Shown piece by piece: positions 1-11,317 of a stretch of DNA of 64,000 nt. The first letter of the stretch is position 1; every line of letters begins with the position of its first letter. The notes under the pieces were generated by a model, which was not told the origin of the DNA, did no database searches, and worked only from the letters and a program-made list of their open reading frames with translations. The position numbers were made by a program, and so were the translations under genes. Source of the stretch: Megaustenia siamemsis (Eukaryota > Mollusca > Gastropoda > Stylommatophora > Ariophantidae); the NCBI GenBank assembly GCA_032433765.1, contig JAVIAB010000159.1, forward strand, positions 3,016,342-3,080,341. Reading direction: 5' to 3'.

Positions 1-29
1 TTGTTGGCCTGGTCTTTTCGAATTTTGGC

Positions 30-250
30 TTTTAAGGGGAGACTGGTTGGCCTCGAGGCAAGACGCCGGCTTTGAGACAAAGAGGTTGTGGGTTCAAATC
101 CCGGCTGCACTAGTTGGGATTTTTATTTATGATTTCTCTCTGCGGCAACCACCCCTGTTCTCAAGCAGCAATACCCAGCTTGAAACGTTAATTACTCAGG
201 GAAGTAAAAAATATGAGTACCTTCGACGACGGATTTATCTGCCTATGAGG
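30..250 (+). mobile_element. tRNA-derived SINE-like copy
   Basis: A tRNA-like head is visible. An A-box-like stretch (ggttggcctcgaggc, about 48-62) is followed by a good B box (gggttcaaatccc, about 91-103). After it comes a non-tRNA body in which I see no protein. The spacing of the two boxes fits an RNA polymerase III promoter. No cloverleaf acceptor stem closes, so this is a SINE head and not a tRNA gene. The end of the body is not defined. Confidence 0.45.
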
Positions 251-639
251 CGAGGGACCCCTGTGCACACGGCTGCAAAGAACAAACGGATTAACACGCA
301 AAATTCCGTTCCTAGTCTCTAGGGATTTCGCCAGAGGTCAAAGGCAGTGACCGACAAAAAACTTGTAAGGACCACGTGTGACTATCGGGACCCCCTCTGT
401 GAAGGGACTAGAAAACAGGATCAATGTAACCTGCCTGGCTTGTCGTAAGAGGTGAATAAGAAAGTTTGGAATCGCCGCCTGTGTTATCGAGTAAGATATA
501 CACGGAGGGACCGTGTCAACATAATTTACCGATACATTTGGGAACTGCTTTGACAAATGGTGGAGCGGATATGGGAACTGCAGTGAAATTTGTTCGATGG
601 GTAGAATAGAATAGAACTTTGAAGGGTTATTTTCCGTCA
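251..639. other. Unassigned stretch
   Basis: No conserved protein or RNA is recognised here. The open frames present are short and have no family resemblance. It may be the remaining body of the preceding SINE-like copy or plain intergenic sequence. Confidence 0.3.
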
Positions 640-645
640 TTTCCG

Positions 646-1172
646 AGAACGCTAGACATCGGATCTCATTACCCAGAGAGGGCTAAACATCGGATTTCAT
701 TGTTCAGAGAAATCTATACTTCGGATCTCACTATCCAGAGAGGACTAGACATCGAATTTCACTAGCCAGAGAATGCTAGACATTGGATCTCACTACCCAG
801 AATGGACTAGACATCGGATCTCATTATCCAAAGATGGCTAGACAACGGATCTCACTACCCAGACATAGCTAAACTTGGATTTCACTACCCAGAGAGGGAT
901 ATACATCGGATTTCATTATCCAGAGAGGACTAGTTATGTATCTCACTACCCAGAGAGGGCTAGATATCGGATCTCACTACCAAGAGAGGGCCAGACATCA
1001 GATCTCACTATTCAGAGAGGGTTAGACAACGGATCTCAGTGTCCCGAGAGGACTAGACATCGGAACTCACTACCCAATGAGGAGTAAACATCGGATCTCA
1101 CTATCCAGAGAGGGCTAGACGTCGCACCTCACTATCCAGAGAGGGCTAGACGTCGCATTTCACTATCCAGAG
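646..1172. repeat. Degenerate ~38-bp minisatellite
   Basis: About fourteen imperfect units are built on 'gggctagacatcggatctca ctacccagaga'. Copies differ by point changes and small indels. The unit matches a single-copy stretch inside the SINE-like element at 50690-50730. Confidence 0.85.
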
Positions 1173-1204
1173 AGAAGAGAAGAGAAAAGCCACGAAGAAA
1201 CCAT

Positions 1205-2005
1205 GGAATCGAAGTGGGGAATTCACACTATATGTAAGAGGATTCGAAGTGGAGAATTCACACTATATGTAAGAGGATTCGAAGTGGGGAATTCACACTA
1301 TACGTAACAGGATTCGAAGTGGGAAATTCACACTATACGTAACAGGATTCGAAGTGGAGAATTCACACTATATGTAATAGGATTCGATGTGGGGAATTCA
1401 CACTATATGTAACAGGATTCGAAGTGGATAATTCACACTATATGTAACAGGATTCGAAGTGGGGAATTCACACTATATGTAACAGGATTCAAAGTGGGGA
1501 ATTCACACTGTATGTAACAGGATTCGAAGTGGAGAATTCACACTATATGTAACAGGATTCGAAGTGGAGAATTCACACTATATGTAACAGGATTCGATGT
1601 AGGGAATTCACACTATATGTAACAGAATTCGAAGTGGAGAATTCACACGATATGTAACAGGATTCGAAGTGGGGAATTCACACTATATGTAACAGGATTC
1701 GAAGTGAGGAATTCACACTATATGTAACAGGATTCGAAGTGGAGAATTCACACTATATGTAAGAGGATTCGAAGTGAGGAATTCACACTATATGTAACAG
1801 GATTCGAAGTGGAGAATTCACACTATATGTAAGAGGATTCGAAGTGGGGAATTCACACTATACGTAACAGGATTCGAAGTGGAGAATTCACACTATATGT
1901 AAGAGGATTCGAAGTGGGGAATTCACACTATATGTAAGAGGATTCGAAGTGGAGAATTCACACTATATGTAAGAGGATTCTAAGTGGGGAATTCACACTA
2001 TATGT
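1205..2005. repeat. 35-bp minisatellite
   Basis: About 23 units with core gattcgaagtggggaattca then cactatatgtaacag. Copies are highly similar, so the array is younger than its 5' neighbour. The last unit runs directly into the B-box region of a tRNA-like head at 2005-2075. Confidence 0.9.
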
Positions 2006-2104
2006 ACCAGAATTCGAACCCAGAACGTTCCTGTCCAGTGGCCGATGTTTTACTTCTAGACCACCTGGTCCTCTCAGGTTGGACATGCTTAATTTGCTTA
2101 CAAA

Positions 2105-2520
2105 TAATAAGTTGTCTTCCTTCTACTTCTTTTGTTCTTTATTTCCATTTCTGCGTCGAGGGGAGATACAGTTTATAGTCTTTTGTTGTTGACTGGTTTC
2201 TGGTGCTGTTATGTTTTCAACTGTTTCTAATATTTCATTAATTCCTTTTTCATAGACGACCTTTGAGTCTGGTGTTCTTATAACGTTTGTTGAAGGCTCA
2301 TTGTGTTGTGTTCTGGTATTTCTGTCTTAGCACGTGATCAGACCATTTTATCTATTGTTTCTTTACGCATTCTCCTGCAGGAATTATTCCTAGTTTGTTT
2401 TCTCAGTTTTTCATTCCTGATCCTATTTCCCAGGATGTTTCCCTACTAATGCGTCTAACACATTTCATTGTGGTAATGGGGATCTTTCTATTTAGAGCCT
2501 ATTCTGACCTATGCAAGCAG
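2105..2520 (-). mobile_element. LINE 3'-end fragment (endonuclease/RT type)
   Basis: The minus-strand translation carries degenerate pieces of the C-terminal domain that follows the reverse transcriptase in several elements of this window. Examples are an MKCVRR-like segment, then NTRTQHNEPSTN and INEILETVENITA. Matching better copies are at 20740-21010 (-), 50270-50600 (+) and 63616-63900 (+). Frameshifts and stops are present, so it is a dead 5'-truncated copy. Confidence 0.6.
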
Positions 2521-2912
2521 ATCATGGACAGTAGACAAATAAACAAAAAAGACAATTAGAGGCCACAGAGAGGATTTATCAGAAACATGTTGAAAGTTCT
2601 CTGGACAGCTAAAAAGACCAACGAGGATATTCTCAAAGAGGCCAACACAAAAAGGGAGTTCCTAAACAACATCTGAAAAAAAAAACAATTAACATTTTTT
2701 CAGGCACATCATGAGAAAAGGAAAGTTGGAATAGTTGGTTACAACTGACAAAATACATCGAAAGAGAGATCGTGGACGACAAAAACAGAAGATATTAGAT
2801 GGTTTAGTGTCATGGCACGCAAAACAGTCAACAATATAATTGATACGATGCACTGTGGCTAGAAGATTGTGGAAAGACATGAACACCTATACCAACCGGT
2901 ATGGCACATGAT
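2521..2912 (+). mobile_element. LINE 3'-end fragment with (ATG)n tail
   Basis: The plus-strand translation shows the RT-distal segment, including HIMRKGKLE and DGLVSWHAKQST, broken by stops. It ends in ggtatggcacatgatgatgat, a short ATG-repeat tail shared with copies at 14020-14370, 29400-29985 and 32590-33020. Microsatellite-like tails of this kind are usual for RTE-like and related LINEs. Confidence 0.6.
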
Positions 2913-2929
2913 GATGATTATCTTGCTAA

Positions 2930-3130
2930 TTGCTCTTGAGTCTAAACTCCAGCTCTGGCAATGCTAGCTCAACTTTAGACTGAAGATTGTGTTGTAGAGT
3001 GCCCGTTTTGCCTCGTGTCATTACTTTGTTGGACAGCAGTGGAGATATTTGTCTGATGATTTAACAAGCTTTTTGTACATCTGGAGTCTACTCTGCTGCT
3101 TGAAACATGCTGCTATATCTCCTTCAAACA
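2930..3130 (-). mobile_element. LINE fragment
   Basis: The minus strand shows a degraded piece around KSSDKYLHCCPTK and TLQHNLQSKVELALPELEF. It resembles the region 63440-63560, which lies just upstream of another LINE 3' end. It is too short and broken for a firm family call. Confidence 0.35.
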
Positions 3131-3610
3131 ATTTGAACTCCTTGCCGGCCATCATCATATTAATGTTCTGTTATTATTGTGTGATGTTTGTTACTCCAGC
3201 TTGATGTTAATTGTTATCTTGTATTCGGTGCCTGTATTGCTCAACTGTTCCTGTTTGAAATCAGAACTGACCGATCCCGGGAGAACCAACTAGGATAATG
3301 AAATTGAAGGTCTTGTCTGCAGAGAAGCTCTTTTTGTTGTAAGAGCTGGTTTCCCTCGAGAAACCAGGCCCTTATTCAGAAGTATATAAACAAAATTGAA
3401 ATGAAATTGAACAGCTGAACTGACAACTGTAACGTTTTGTCAAGAGCCTTCATCTTATATATCAAACAATGCACTTTCTGCAGCTACACACGCGGCCCCT
3501 CATATTATTTCGTATTTCTTATGTTCGATACTTATCTCGTTCACATTCAGAAATAGGGACTCCCTGGACAATATTTGTTGACTGTAATGGTGCGGCAAAC
3601 ATATTTTTGT
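3131..3610. other. Unassigned AT-rich stretch
   Basis: No gene, RNA or clear repeat is recognised between the LINE fragments and the 13-bp array. Confidence 0.3.
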
Positions 3611-3611
3611 C

Positions 3612-3822
3612 ACAAAGTTGCGACACAAAGTTGCGACACAAAGTTGCGACACAAAGTTGCGACACAAAGTTGCGACACAAAGTTGCGACACAAAGTTGCG
3701 ACACAAAGTTGCGACACAAAGTTGCGACACAAAGTTGCGACATAAAGTTGCGACACAAAGTTGCGACACAAAGTTGCGACACAAAGTTGCGACACAAAGT
3801 TGCGACACAAAGTTGCGAAAAT
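3612..3822. repeat. 13-bp minisatellite
   Basis: Sixteen near-identical copies of acaaagttgcgac. Only single changes are seen, such as one 'ataaag' unit near 3742. Thirteen is not a multiple of three and no stop is created in several frames, so the overlapping open frames are artefacts. Confidence 0.95.
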
Positions 3823-4299
3823 GCTTTCAGTTGTGATTCAGAATCCTAAGCCTTACATAAAGAAAAAAAGCAATCACGTCAGTTGGATGTCCATTCTGGA
3901 ATTTGTATCCCTTCTTTTCATTTGAGAAAAAGAGATCTTTCATTTGTCGTTTGTTGTAAGACTTTGTAGATACATTAGATATTTACTTAGTTATTTATTT
4001 ATTATTTTTTTCAAATATTTGCTCCCCAATTAAAAACCAGTCATTAAAGCCCAAACTTTAAACTGCCAAACAAGTGTCAGGATGAAAATGCTCATTGTAT
4101 CCTTTCTTTCAGCTCCATATCTCATTGTTTCAAGTGAAAATAAAATTGTTGTCACTTCGGTTGAAAGTCCAATGAGCCGCATTGTCGTTCGATATTGTGT
4201 TGTCCATTACTTTGGTAAAACATACCATACATATTTTCTATTTTGTTTATGTCCCCATTATAATCAGCTCTATTGGAGCCAAATGTCTGTCTGTCTGCA

Positions 4300-4547
4300 T
4301 GCATGCATGTATGTATGTATGTATGTAACTATGTATGTATGTATGTATGTATGTATGTATGTATGTATGTATGTATGTATGTATGTATGTATGTATGTAT
4401 GTATGTATGTATGTATGTATGTATGTATGTATGTATGTATGTATGTATGTATGTATGTATGTATGTATGTGTATGTATGTATGTATGTATGTATGTATGT
4501 ATGTATGTATGCATGCATGTATGTATGCATGCATGTATGTAGGTATG

Positions 4548-4581
<34 letters not shown>

Positions 4582-4659
4582 TGTATGTATACATGTATGT
4601 AGGTATGTATGTATGTATTTATGCATGTATGTATGTATGTATGTATGTATGTATGTATG

Positions 4660-4690
<31 letters not shown>

Positions 4691-4752
4691 GTATGTATGT
4701 ATGTATGTATGCATGTATGTATGTATGCATGTATGTATGTATGTATGTATGT
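4300..4752. repeat. (ATGT)n microsatellite
   Basis: About 450 bp of nearly pure ATGT repeat with scattered gcatgc and acatg interruptions. Stop-free frames on both strands are a by-product. Confidence 0.97.
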
Positions 4753-4874
4753 TTCCATTTCTATACTTTGTCCATATTCTGCCACTTTGCGCAGCCTGAA
4801 CCTAGGAACTATTGATCACTGAGCTCAGTAAACTGTTCTCTTTTAAACAAATTCGACGCCACTACCGAGTGATA

Positions 4875-5222
4875 CTGATAATAATTTGGGGACCTCGGTA
4901 GCCTAGTTGGGAAAACCACACGACTGGACCACCGACGTTCGGACAACCCGTGTTCGATTCCCGCTGGGAGCAGTGTGAATTGTACTCGTGGTTGGAAAAA
5001 AAAGATACCCCCACGGTCGACCCAGCCGTTGGCAGAAATGGGTACCAAGGTATTCCTCTGGGAAGGTGAGAAATCGCATCGTGAGTTTCGATGCTTGAAG
5101 CGATACTATCCAGAAGTCTCCGAACATTTCTGGATAGGCGGCCGAGCACATATGGGTGGAAACTCGCGTGCTAAGACGCCGGTTCATGTCTCGTACTTTA
5201 CCTTTACCTTTGCTGATAATAA
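4875..5222 (+). mobile_element. tRNA-derived SINE with 10-bp target-site duplication
   Basis: The body at 4885-5212 starts ttggggacctcggtagccta, which has an A-box match, and has a B box gttcgattcccgc at about 4952-4964. It continues in a ~250-bp unrelated body and ends in tttacctttacctttg. It is flanked on both sides by ctgataataa (4875-4884 and 5213-5222). A diverged reverse-strand relative without head lies at 55900-56120. The flanking duplication and pol III boxes make this a clean SINE insertion. Confidence 0.85.
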
Positions 5223-5689
5223 CAGTAGTTGCTGGAACATACGAGTCCACCAACCCAAATTTTCAATTCCTTTTAAAATATATATCTCCGGACATTTAAA
5301 AAGATAAAAGTATACTGGAACGAGGTGCCTGGTTGTGACTCTGTTTGTTAAAAAATGGAGCAAATGAAAAGAAAAAGTTACATTTTTTTGCAAGATGATA
5401 AAGAGCGGATGGGAAATCAACTATTCTGCGTAAAAAAAAGTTGAACAAATTTCGAGTAATTTTTTTTTTGGACACAAAATATAATCTGAGAAGAAAGTGA
5501 GGGTGGGTAAAAAAAAGGGGGGGGGAGACAGAAGAAGAGTGGGTGTGATGATGGAGAGACGGAGGTGAAAATAAAACCGATAGTTGTCATGGCAACTGAC
5601 CCAAAAGTTGACGATTTATCATGTGTCAAGGTCACTGTGCAGCGTAATTGAAGAGCAAAATAAGCTGAATGTGAAGTATTCAACTGCCA

Positions 5690-6382
5690 CAATCAGCAAT
5701 AATAAATACTGACAATGTGAATAATTCAACTGCCTACATAAGCAACAATAATTACTGACAATGTGAAGGTTAAACTGCCTACATCAGCAACAATAACTAC
5801 TGACAATGTGAAGGTTAAACTGCCTACATCAGCAACAATAACTATTGACAATGTGAAGGTTAAACTGCCTACATCAGCAACAATAACTACTGACAATGTG
5901 AAGGTTAAACTGCCTATATCAGCAACAACAACTACTGACAATGTGAAGGTTAAACTGCCTACATCAGCAACAATAACTACTGTCAATGTGAAGGTTAAAC
6001 TGCCTACATCAGCAACAATAATTACTGACAATGTAAAGAATTCAACTGCCTACATCAACAACAATAACTACTGACAATGTGAAGGTTAAACTGCCTACAT
6101 CAGCAACAATAACTACTGACAATGTGAAGGTTAAACTGCCTACATCTGCAACAATAATTACTGACAATGTAAAGAATTCAACTGCCTACATCAGCAAAAA
6201 TAACTACTGACAATGTGAAGGTTAAACTGCCTACATCAGTAACAATAATTACTGACAATGTGAAGGTTAAACTGCCTACATCAGTAACAATAATTACTGA
6301 CAATGTGAAGGTTAAACTGCCTACATCATCAACAATAAATACTGACGATGTGAAGAATTCAATTGCCTACATCAGTAACAAT
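5690..6382. repeat. 45-bp minisatellite, left part
   Basis: About fifteen units with core aatgtgaaggttaaactgcc tacatcagcaacaataacta ctgac. Because 45 is divisible by three, long open frames run through it. The array is interrupted by a LINE at 6383 and a last diverged unit continues at 7828. Confidence 0.93.
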
Positions 6383-7827
6383 CTTCTTCTTCTTCTACTT
6401 TTCTCTTTCACTGATACCTAAAAGGTGTCGTGATTTATATCATTTGTCGTTCTTGTGCTGCTCGAATTGTCTGAATTTGTGATTTTCCTTTGTTGTTACA
6501 TGTCTCTGTCACTGCATCTATCCATCTTCTTCTGGGTCTTCCTCTTGGTCTTTTCCCATGCATTCTCGAGAAGAACGCCCTTGATGGTGATTGGTGAGGA
6601 TTCATTCTGACCAGGTGGCCAAACCATTTAAGTTGTTGGTGTTCTATATATTCTTGGCAGGGTTTTGTTCCTACCATTTTTCTTATGGTTTCATTTGGTA
6701 TTCTATCTCTTCTTGTGTTGTTTGTTACTTTTCTCAAGCAACGCATCTCACATGTATTGATCTTTCTTAAATGGGATTTAGAAAGGGTCCATGTTTGACT
6801 TTCATAGCACAAATTTGGTATGAAGATGCTATTTATCATTTGTTGTTTAGCTGGCATAGAAATGTTTGGATGTCTTAACAATGGTGAAAGCTGGTATGTG
6901 ACAGCATTTGCTTTTTGTATTCTCATGTCAATTTCTCTGTCTAGTTTTCCATCTTCTGTGAACATTGCGCCTAAATACTTGAATTCCTCTACTTGTTTTA
7001 TTTCTTTGTCTTTGATCTCGATGTTTAATGGGTGTCTCAATTTGCTTATTCTTATAGCCTCTGTTTTGCTGTGTTAATTTTCATACTGTAGTTTGTGCAG
7101 CTTTTATCTAGAGATGTTAAATGCTGTTGTAGCAGGTTTTCATCCTCATATATTAGGCATTGGTCATCTGCGAAGAGTAGCTCATTGATGTTGGAGTTTT
7201 CTACCTCTATGTTATTATTTGATTTGTCCTTGTTGTTGGTTGTTTCCTGATTTATTTTGTCCATATATATGATGAAGAGGAGTGGTGAGAGGACACATCC
7301 TTGTCTTACTCCTATTGTAACCTGAAACCATTCTGACAGACCTTCCGATGTTCTGACGGCACTTTGACTGTTTTTATATAGTGCTATTATATTTTCTAGT
7401 AGTTGTCCTGCTACCCCGTATGTTTCTAAAGTTTGCCAAAGTTTGTTCCTGTCCACACGGTCAAACGCTTTTTCCTGATCTATTAACACTATATTTAGGT
7501 TTCTGTCATATTCTATTGTTTTTTCACATAGTTGTCTCAATGTAAATATAGCATCAGTGCAGCTTTTGCCTTTTCTGAATCCGAATTGATTATTACTTAA
7601 TTGTGGTTCTATTATGTATCTTACTCTCCTCTCTAATATTTTAGCAAACATTTTACCAACTTGACTCAATAGGGATATTCCTCTGTACATTTCACACTCC
7701 CTTTTACTTCCCTTATGAAAGGAAATAGGACAAAATGGGACAATGATAGCTTTTTGCCAATCGTCTGGGACTTTTCTTTCTTCCCAAGCCATATTGAATA
7801 TGATAGTAAGCCAATCTATAGCTGTTT
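6383..7827 (-). mobile_element. 5'-truncated LINE inserted in the 45-bp array
   Basis: The minus strand encodes a reverse transcriptase. It opens with FRKGKSCTDAIFTLRQLCEK, then the DQEKAFDRVDR motif, GVRQGCVLSPLLF, and the catalytic box FADD (LLFADDQCLIY, about 7170-7190). A frameshift near 7055 follows, then the C-terminal part with RGRPRRRWIDAV. The 3' end runs into a (GAA)n-like tail at 6383-6398. Identical 12-bp flanks atcagtaacaat at 6371-6382 and 7828-7839 are the target-site duplication. The endonuclease part is missing by 5' truncation. Confidence 0.9.
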
Positions 7828-7870
7828 ATCAGTAACAATAACTTTCGATAATGTAAATAATTCAAGTACT
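7828..7870. repeat. 45-bp minisatellite, remnant right of the LINE
   Basis: A diverged unit (atcagtaacaataactttcg ataatgtaaataattcaa) continues the array that breaks off at 6382. Confidence 0.7.
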
Positions 7871-8680
7871 TAGATTGTATCTAGATTTATAAAGTATCTA
7901 TCCAATGTTGTAACGAGGACAGCTAAAAACGTGACGAATACGGAACATTTAGTTTAACTGCAAAATCCATTCGATTAATTTACCGACATCTGAGACTATG
8001 AACATTAACATGTCATTTTCCCACTCCCGCTATCTGATAATAAAATCGGTTTTTCTTTTATTTGGGGTCAAATTATGTACACCATATATTCTATTACCCT
8101 CCTTAAATTAACGACATTTTGCTAAAATTAATGTTGCTATTTCAAAGAAACAAATTCATTGTTTTGCTTATACATTAACTTGAGCACCCGGATAATATAT
8201 CATGTTCGTTTGGTTTCATTGATTTATACGTGAAGGTCTGCCAATAAACTCCAACGTTGCAAAACTTGTTATTTTGACTGACAACATAGGAGGAGTTTTA
8301 GGACTATCCAATCAAAATTGTTTACACAAAACTGTTATTGCAATTAATAGAAAAAAAAGGATTAAAAAACTCCGGTATGTGGTGATACAGAATTTTTTGT
8401 TCTTTCCTTTTATTTAATTTCCTCTTTTTCATTCTTCATTGATCACCTTGTTCTCAGCGTCGGGGCATACAGAAGAGGCAAGGGAGACAACTATCCTCTA
8501 ATTTGTTTTATCAGAATACACAACGCAAACACATTCAAGCCTAATGAGTTACATGTCGGTGTACAACCAGCCAACCCACATCTTTGTGACGGGAGGTACA
8601 AAAAGTGGTTGTCCAGTGAAAATATTTGTGAAATTACATGATATTGTAACGTAAATTATATTATTCATCTAGACACTACT
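7871..8680. other. Unassigned AT-rich stretch
   Basis: No protein, RNA gene or clear repeat is recognised. It ends at the DNA-transposon remnant. Confidence 0.3.
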
Positions 8681-9010
8681 GATTATTTAGATCAACTTTT
8701 CCTTTCAGCGGGCCCCACAAATAAAAGTCAGGCAGAGTTTGGTCTGGTGAACAAGCAGGAAAGATTCCACGTGAAATAATGCGATTTTCAAATGTTTTCT
8801 GAATAAGTGATTCTGCGGCTGTTCTCAATGTTTAACGCTATTTCCTTTCAGCAAAGAAACCGTAACTATAACAACGGCTTGGTGTGTTATGCTGCAGACG
8901 GGACTGTGCTCACAAAATATCATGACGTCAATTGCATAAATCGATGACGTAATTTCACAAATATAATTCAACTCACGGCACAGCGACTAAACACCGGGTA
9001 TAATCCTGAT
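8680..9010 (-). pseudogene. Internally deleted DDE transposase remnant (Tc1/mariner-like superfamily)
   Basis: On the minus strand a start-like segment (ALNIEN, near 8840) is followed after a large internal deletion by the transposase C-terminal part. That part reads SLIQKTFENRIISRG, then SPDQTLPDFYLWGPLKGKV and DLNNQ (about 8815-8685). The PD-x-x-x-PDFYLWG segment is the conserved region around the last acidic residue of this transposase type. Upstream non-coding DNA up to about 9010 matches 62695-62860 in reverse orientation. It is a dead, MITE-like copy. Confidence 0.7.
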
Positions 9011-9146
9011 ATAGTTGAAACTATGGATTGGCTTGACAGAAGGTCAACAACAGAAATGATAAAGAGCTGCAGAGATCGAAAGTTGCGGAGAGACATGATC
9101 ACCTACGCCAGTAGGCCCGGTACTTGATGATGATGATAGTTGAAAC
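9011..9146 (+). mobile_element. 114-bp LINE tail insertion with 11-bp TSD
   Basis: The insert at 9022-9135 contains only the last ~100 bp of a LINE: aacagaaatgat, agagatcgaaagttgcggag, acctacgccag and a (TGA)n tail. The same terminus occurs at 29880-29985. Target-site duplications atagttgaaac flank it at 9011-9021 and 9136-9146. It is an extreme 5'-truncated retrotransposition product. Confidence 0.85.
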
Positions 9147-9290
9147 AAAATCAAGGCGTTACTAATAAATAGACTGTAATGTCTTTGGAGGTCAAACCTG
9201 CTATAACCGTAGAACGGCAGCCATCAAAATTGCATTGTGTATGAGAACTAGGTATGCTATTTCAGCCTCCTCATAGATATGGTAACTTTC
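9147..9290. other. Short unassigned stretch before the LINE
   Basis: No feature is recognised. Confidence 0.2.
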
Positions 9291-11317
9291 ATCCCTTTCT
9301 TGTTAGTTTTCATTGTATTACTCCAGAACTGGTAGTGCATGTTCGTAAGAGGCGAGAAAGGAGGGTTGGGCATGGGACTGGCCATCCTATACTGTAAAAA
9401 AATAAGCAGAAAAAAACTTCACAAACATGGACAAGTCAAAGAGATCAAAAGTAAACCCGCCATTCAGGAAAGAGAAGGGCTCTCTGTCTAAGAGACATAT
9501 GACGCAAGCCGGAGAAAGCCGTAAGGAGTCCGGGTTGCCGACTCACCCTATGCCTACAAGAAAATCCTCCAGAACTGGCACCTGGAATGTTCGTACTCTA
9601 TACGAACAAGGAAAAGCTACACAGGTAGCAGCAGAAATGACAAACTACAAGATATATATTCTGGGAATGTGTGAAACAAGATGGCTAGGAACGGGAAAAA
9701 TAAAACTAAATATAGGAGAGATGATTTTATCATCAGGACACCAGCAATCTGGAGCACAACATAGCGAAGGGGTAGCTATAATACTATCAAGGAATGCACA
9801 GAAGACACTAATAGAATGGGAAGCAGTAGAACCGAGACTAATGAGAGCAACATAAAAAAAAAAATTACACATTATCCAATGCTATGCACCAACCGACGAT
9901 AAAGATGATTTAGTTAAAGATGATTTCTATAAACAGCTACACTGTCAGATGGATGCAAGACGAGCCAAGGATATTATAATCTTGATGGGAGACCTAAATG
10001 CTAAAGTAGGATCAGACAACAGAGGCTTCGAAGAGATTATGGGAAAACATGGACATAGAGATATAAACGAGAATGGAGAGATATTTGTGAATTTCTGCGC
10101 CCTTAATCAAGTGAGCCTAAGAGGAACAATATTCCAACATAAAAGAATACACAAAGCTACATGGGTGTCACCAGATCATAGAACGGAAAATCAAATTGAT
10201 CACATATGTATTAATAATAAGTTTAAGTCATCCTTACATGATGTAAAACTATATAGGGTGGCAGATGTAGCTTCTGATCATCATCTTCTGATAGCCAAAC
10301 TTAAAATTAAACTAAAAAGGTATACTACAACGAATATGGGTAGAAAGTATTTCAATGTAGGGTTTCTTAAAGAACAAGGAATTAAAGATAAATTCTCAGT
10401 CACAATATCAAACAAATACCAAGGCCTCCAACAACTAGAAAATACAATAAATATAGAAGATCATTGGAAACAGGTAAAAGATATATGGAAAGACACATGC
10501 GAAGAAACACTAGGGGAAAGAGAACGCCAGAATAAGACATGGATGACAGTAGAGACCCTGGACAAAATTAAAGAAAGAAAGACAAAGAAAGCAGACATAA
10601 ATAAAAGCAAAACAAAAAGTAATAAACCCAAGACACAGGAAGCTTACACAGAGGTGAACAAAGAAGTGAGAAGTGCATTAAAAGGGATAAGAGGAAATAT
10701 ATAGATGAACATATTAAAGAGGCAGAAGAAACCGCAAATAAAGGGAATATGAAAGAACTGTACAACAGCACAAAGAAATTAAGTGGAAAATACAAACAGA
10801 TCAATGCCTTTATTAAAGATAAGGAAGGAAATCTGCTTAGTAATATAAGGGAACAAATGGAGAGATGGAAAGAGCACTTTGAAGAACTTTTGAACAGACC
10901 CAGCTCAAATAATCCTCCAGATATACTACCAGCAGAAGAAGAGTTACACGTTAACTGTGGAAAACCAAGCAAAGAAGAAATAATGAAAGCCATCAAACTA
11001 TTAAAAGATGGTAAAGCCACAGGACCAGATGAAATTCCTTCGGAAGCCATCAAAGCAGATATTAACACCTCTACCAAGATGTTACATAATCTATTAGATA
11101 AAATTTGGGAGAGGGAAGAAATACCTAAAGACTGGAAAGAAGGTTATATGATCAAACTACCAAAGAAAGGAAGTTTACAGGAGTGCACAAATAATAGGGG
11201 AACTATGCTACTATCAGTGCCAGGAAAAATATTAGGCAGAATCATTCTGGAGAGACTAAAAGAAGCCATAGAGAAACATTTAAGAGATGAACAAGCAGGT
11301 TTTAGGAGGAACAGATC
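9291..11317 (+). mobile_element. LINE with endonuclease and partial RT, broken
   Basis: A 5' leader (cgtaagaggcgagaaaggag, then ttgggcatgggactg) precedes ATG at 9427. The apurinic-type endonuclease starts at about 9588 (TWNVRTLYEQGKATQVAAEM) and continues with LGMCETRWLGTG, MGDLNAKVG (9985) and SDHHLLIAKL (10276). A frameshift lies in a 10-A run near 9855, with a second at about 10690. The RT begins with LLKDGKATGPDEIPSEAIK (about 11000-11060) and stops abruptly after QAGFRRNRS at 11317, before the catalytic FADD box. The copy has its 5' end but lacks the 3' two thirds of the RT and the tail. Confidence 0.88.

Larger units (their letters stand above)
640..2080 (-). mobile_element. SINE copy inflated by two internal minisatellites
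   Basis: Reading the minus strand, a tRNA-like head at about 2075-2005 (B box gggttcgaattc) is followed by a 35-bp array (2005-1205), a short unique link (1204-1173) and a degenerate array of about 38 bp (1172-646). The same order, with each piece in single copy, occurs at 50690-50865. There ggctagacactgaatctcac corresponds to the array unit at 646-1172, and the linker with aaagctacaagaagctatga corresponds to 1180-1205. The simplest reading is one SINE whose body was amplified at two points. Homology of the pieces is visible; the mechanism is inferred. Confidence 0.6.

Noticed and set aside
3600..3830. CRISPR-like regular array (also 1205-2005 and 48185-49492)
   Set aside because: Units are directly adjacent with no unique spacers, and the context is eukaryotic; they are minisatellites.
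4082..4690. Cys/Tyr/Met-rich frame
   Set aside because: Translation of an ATGT microsatellite.
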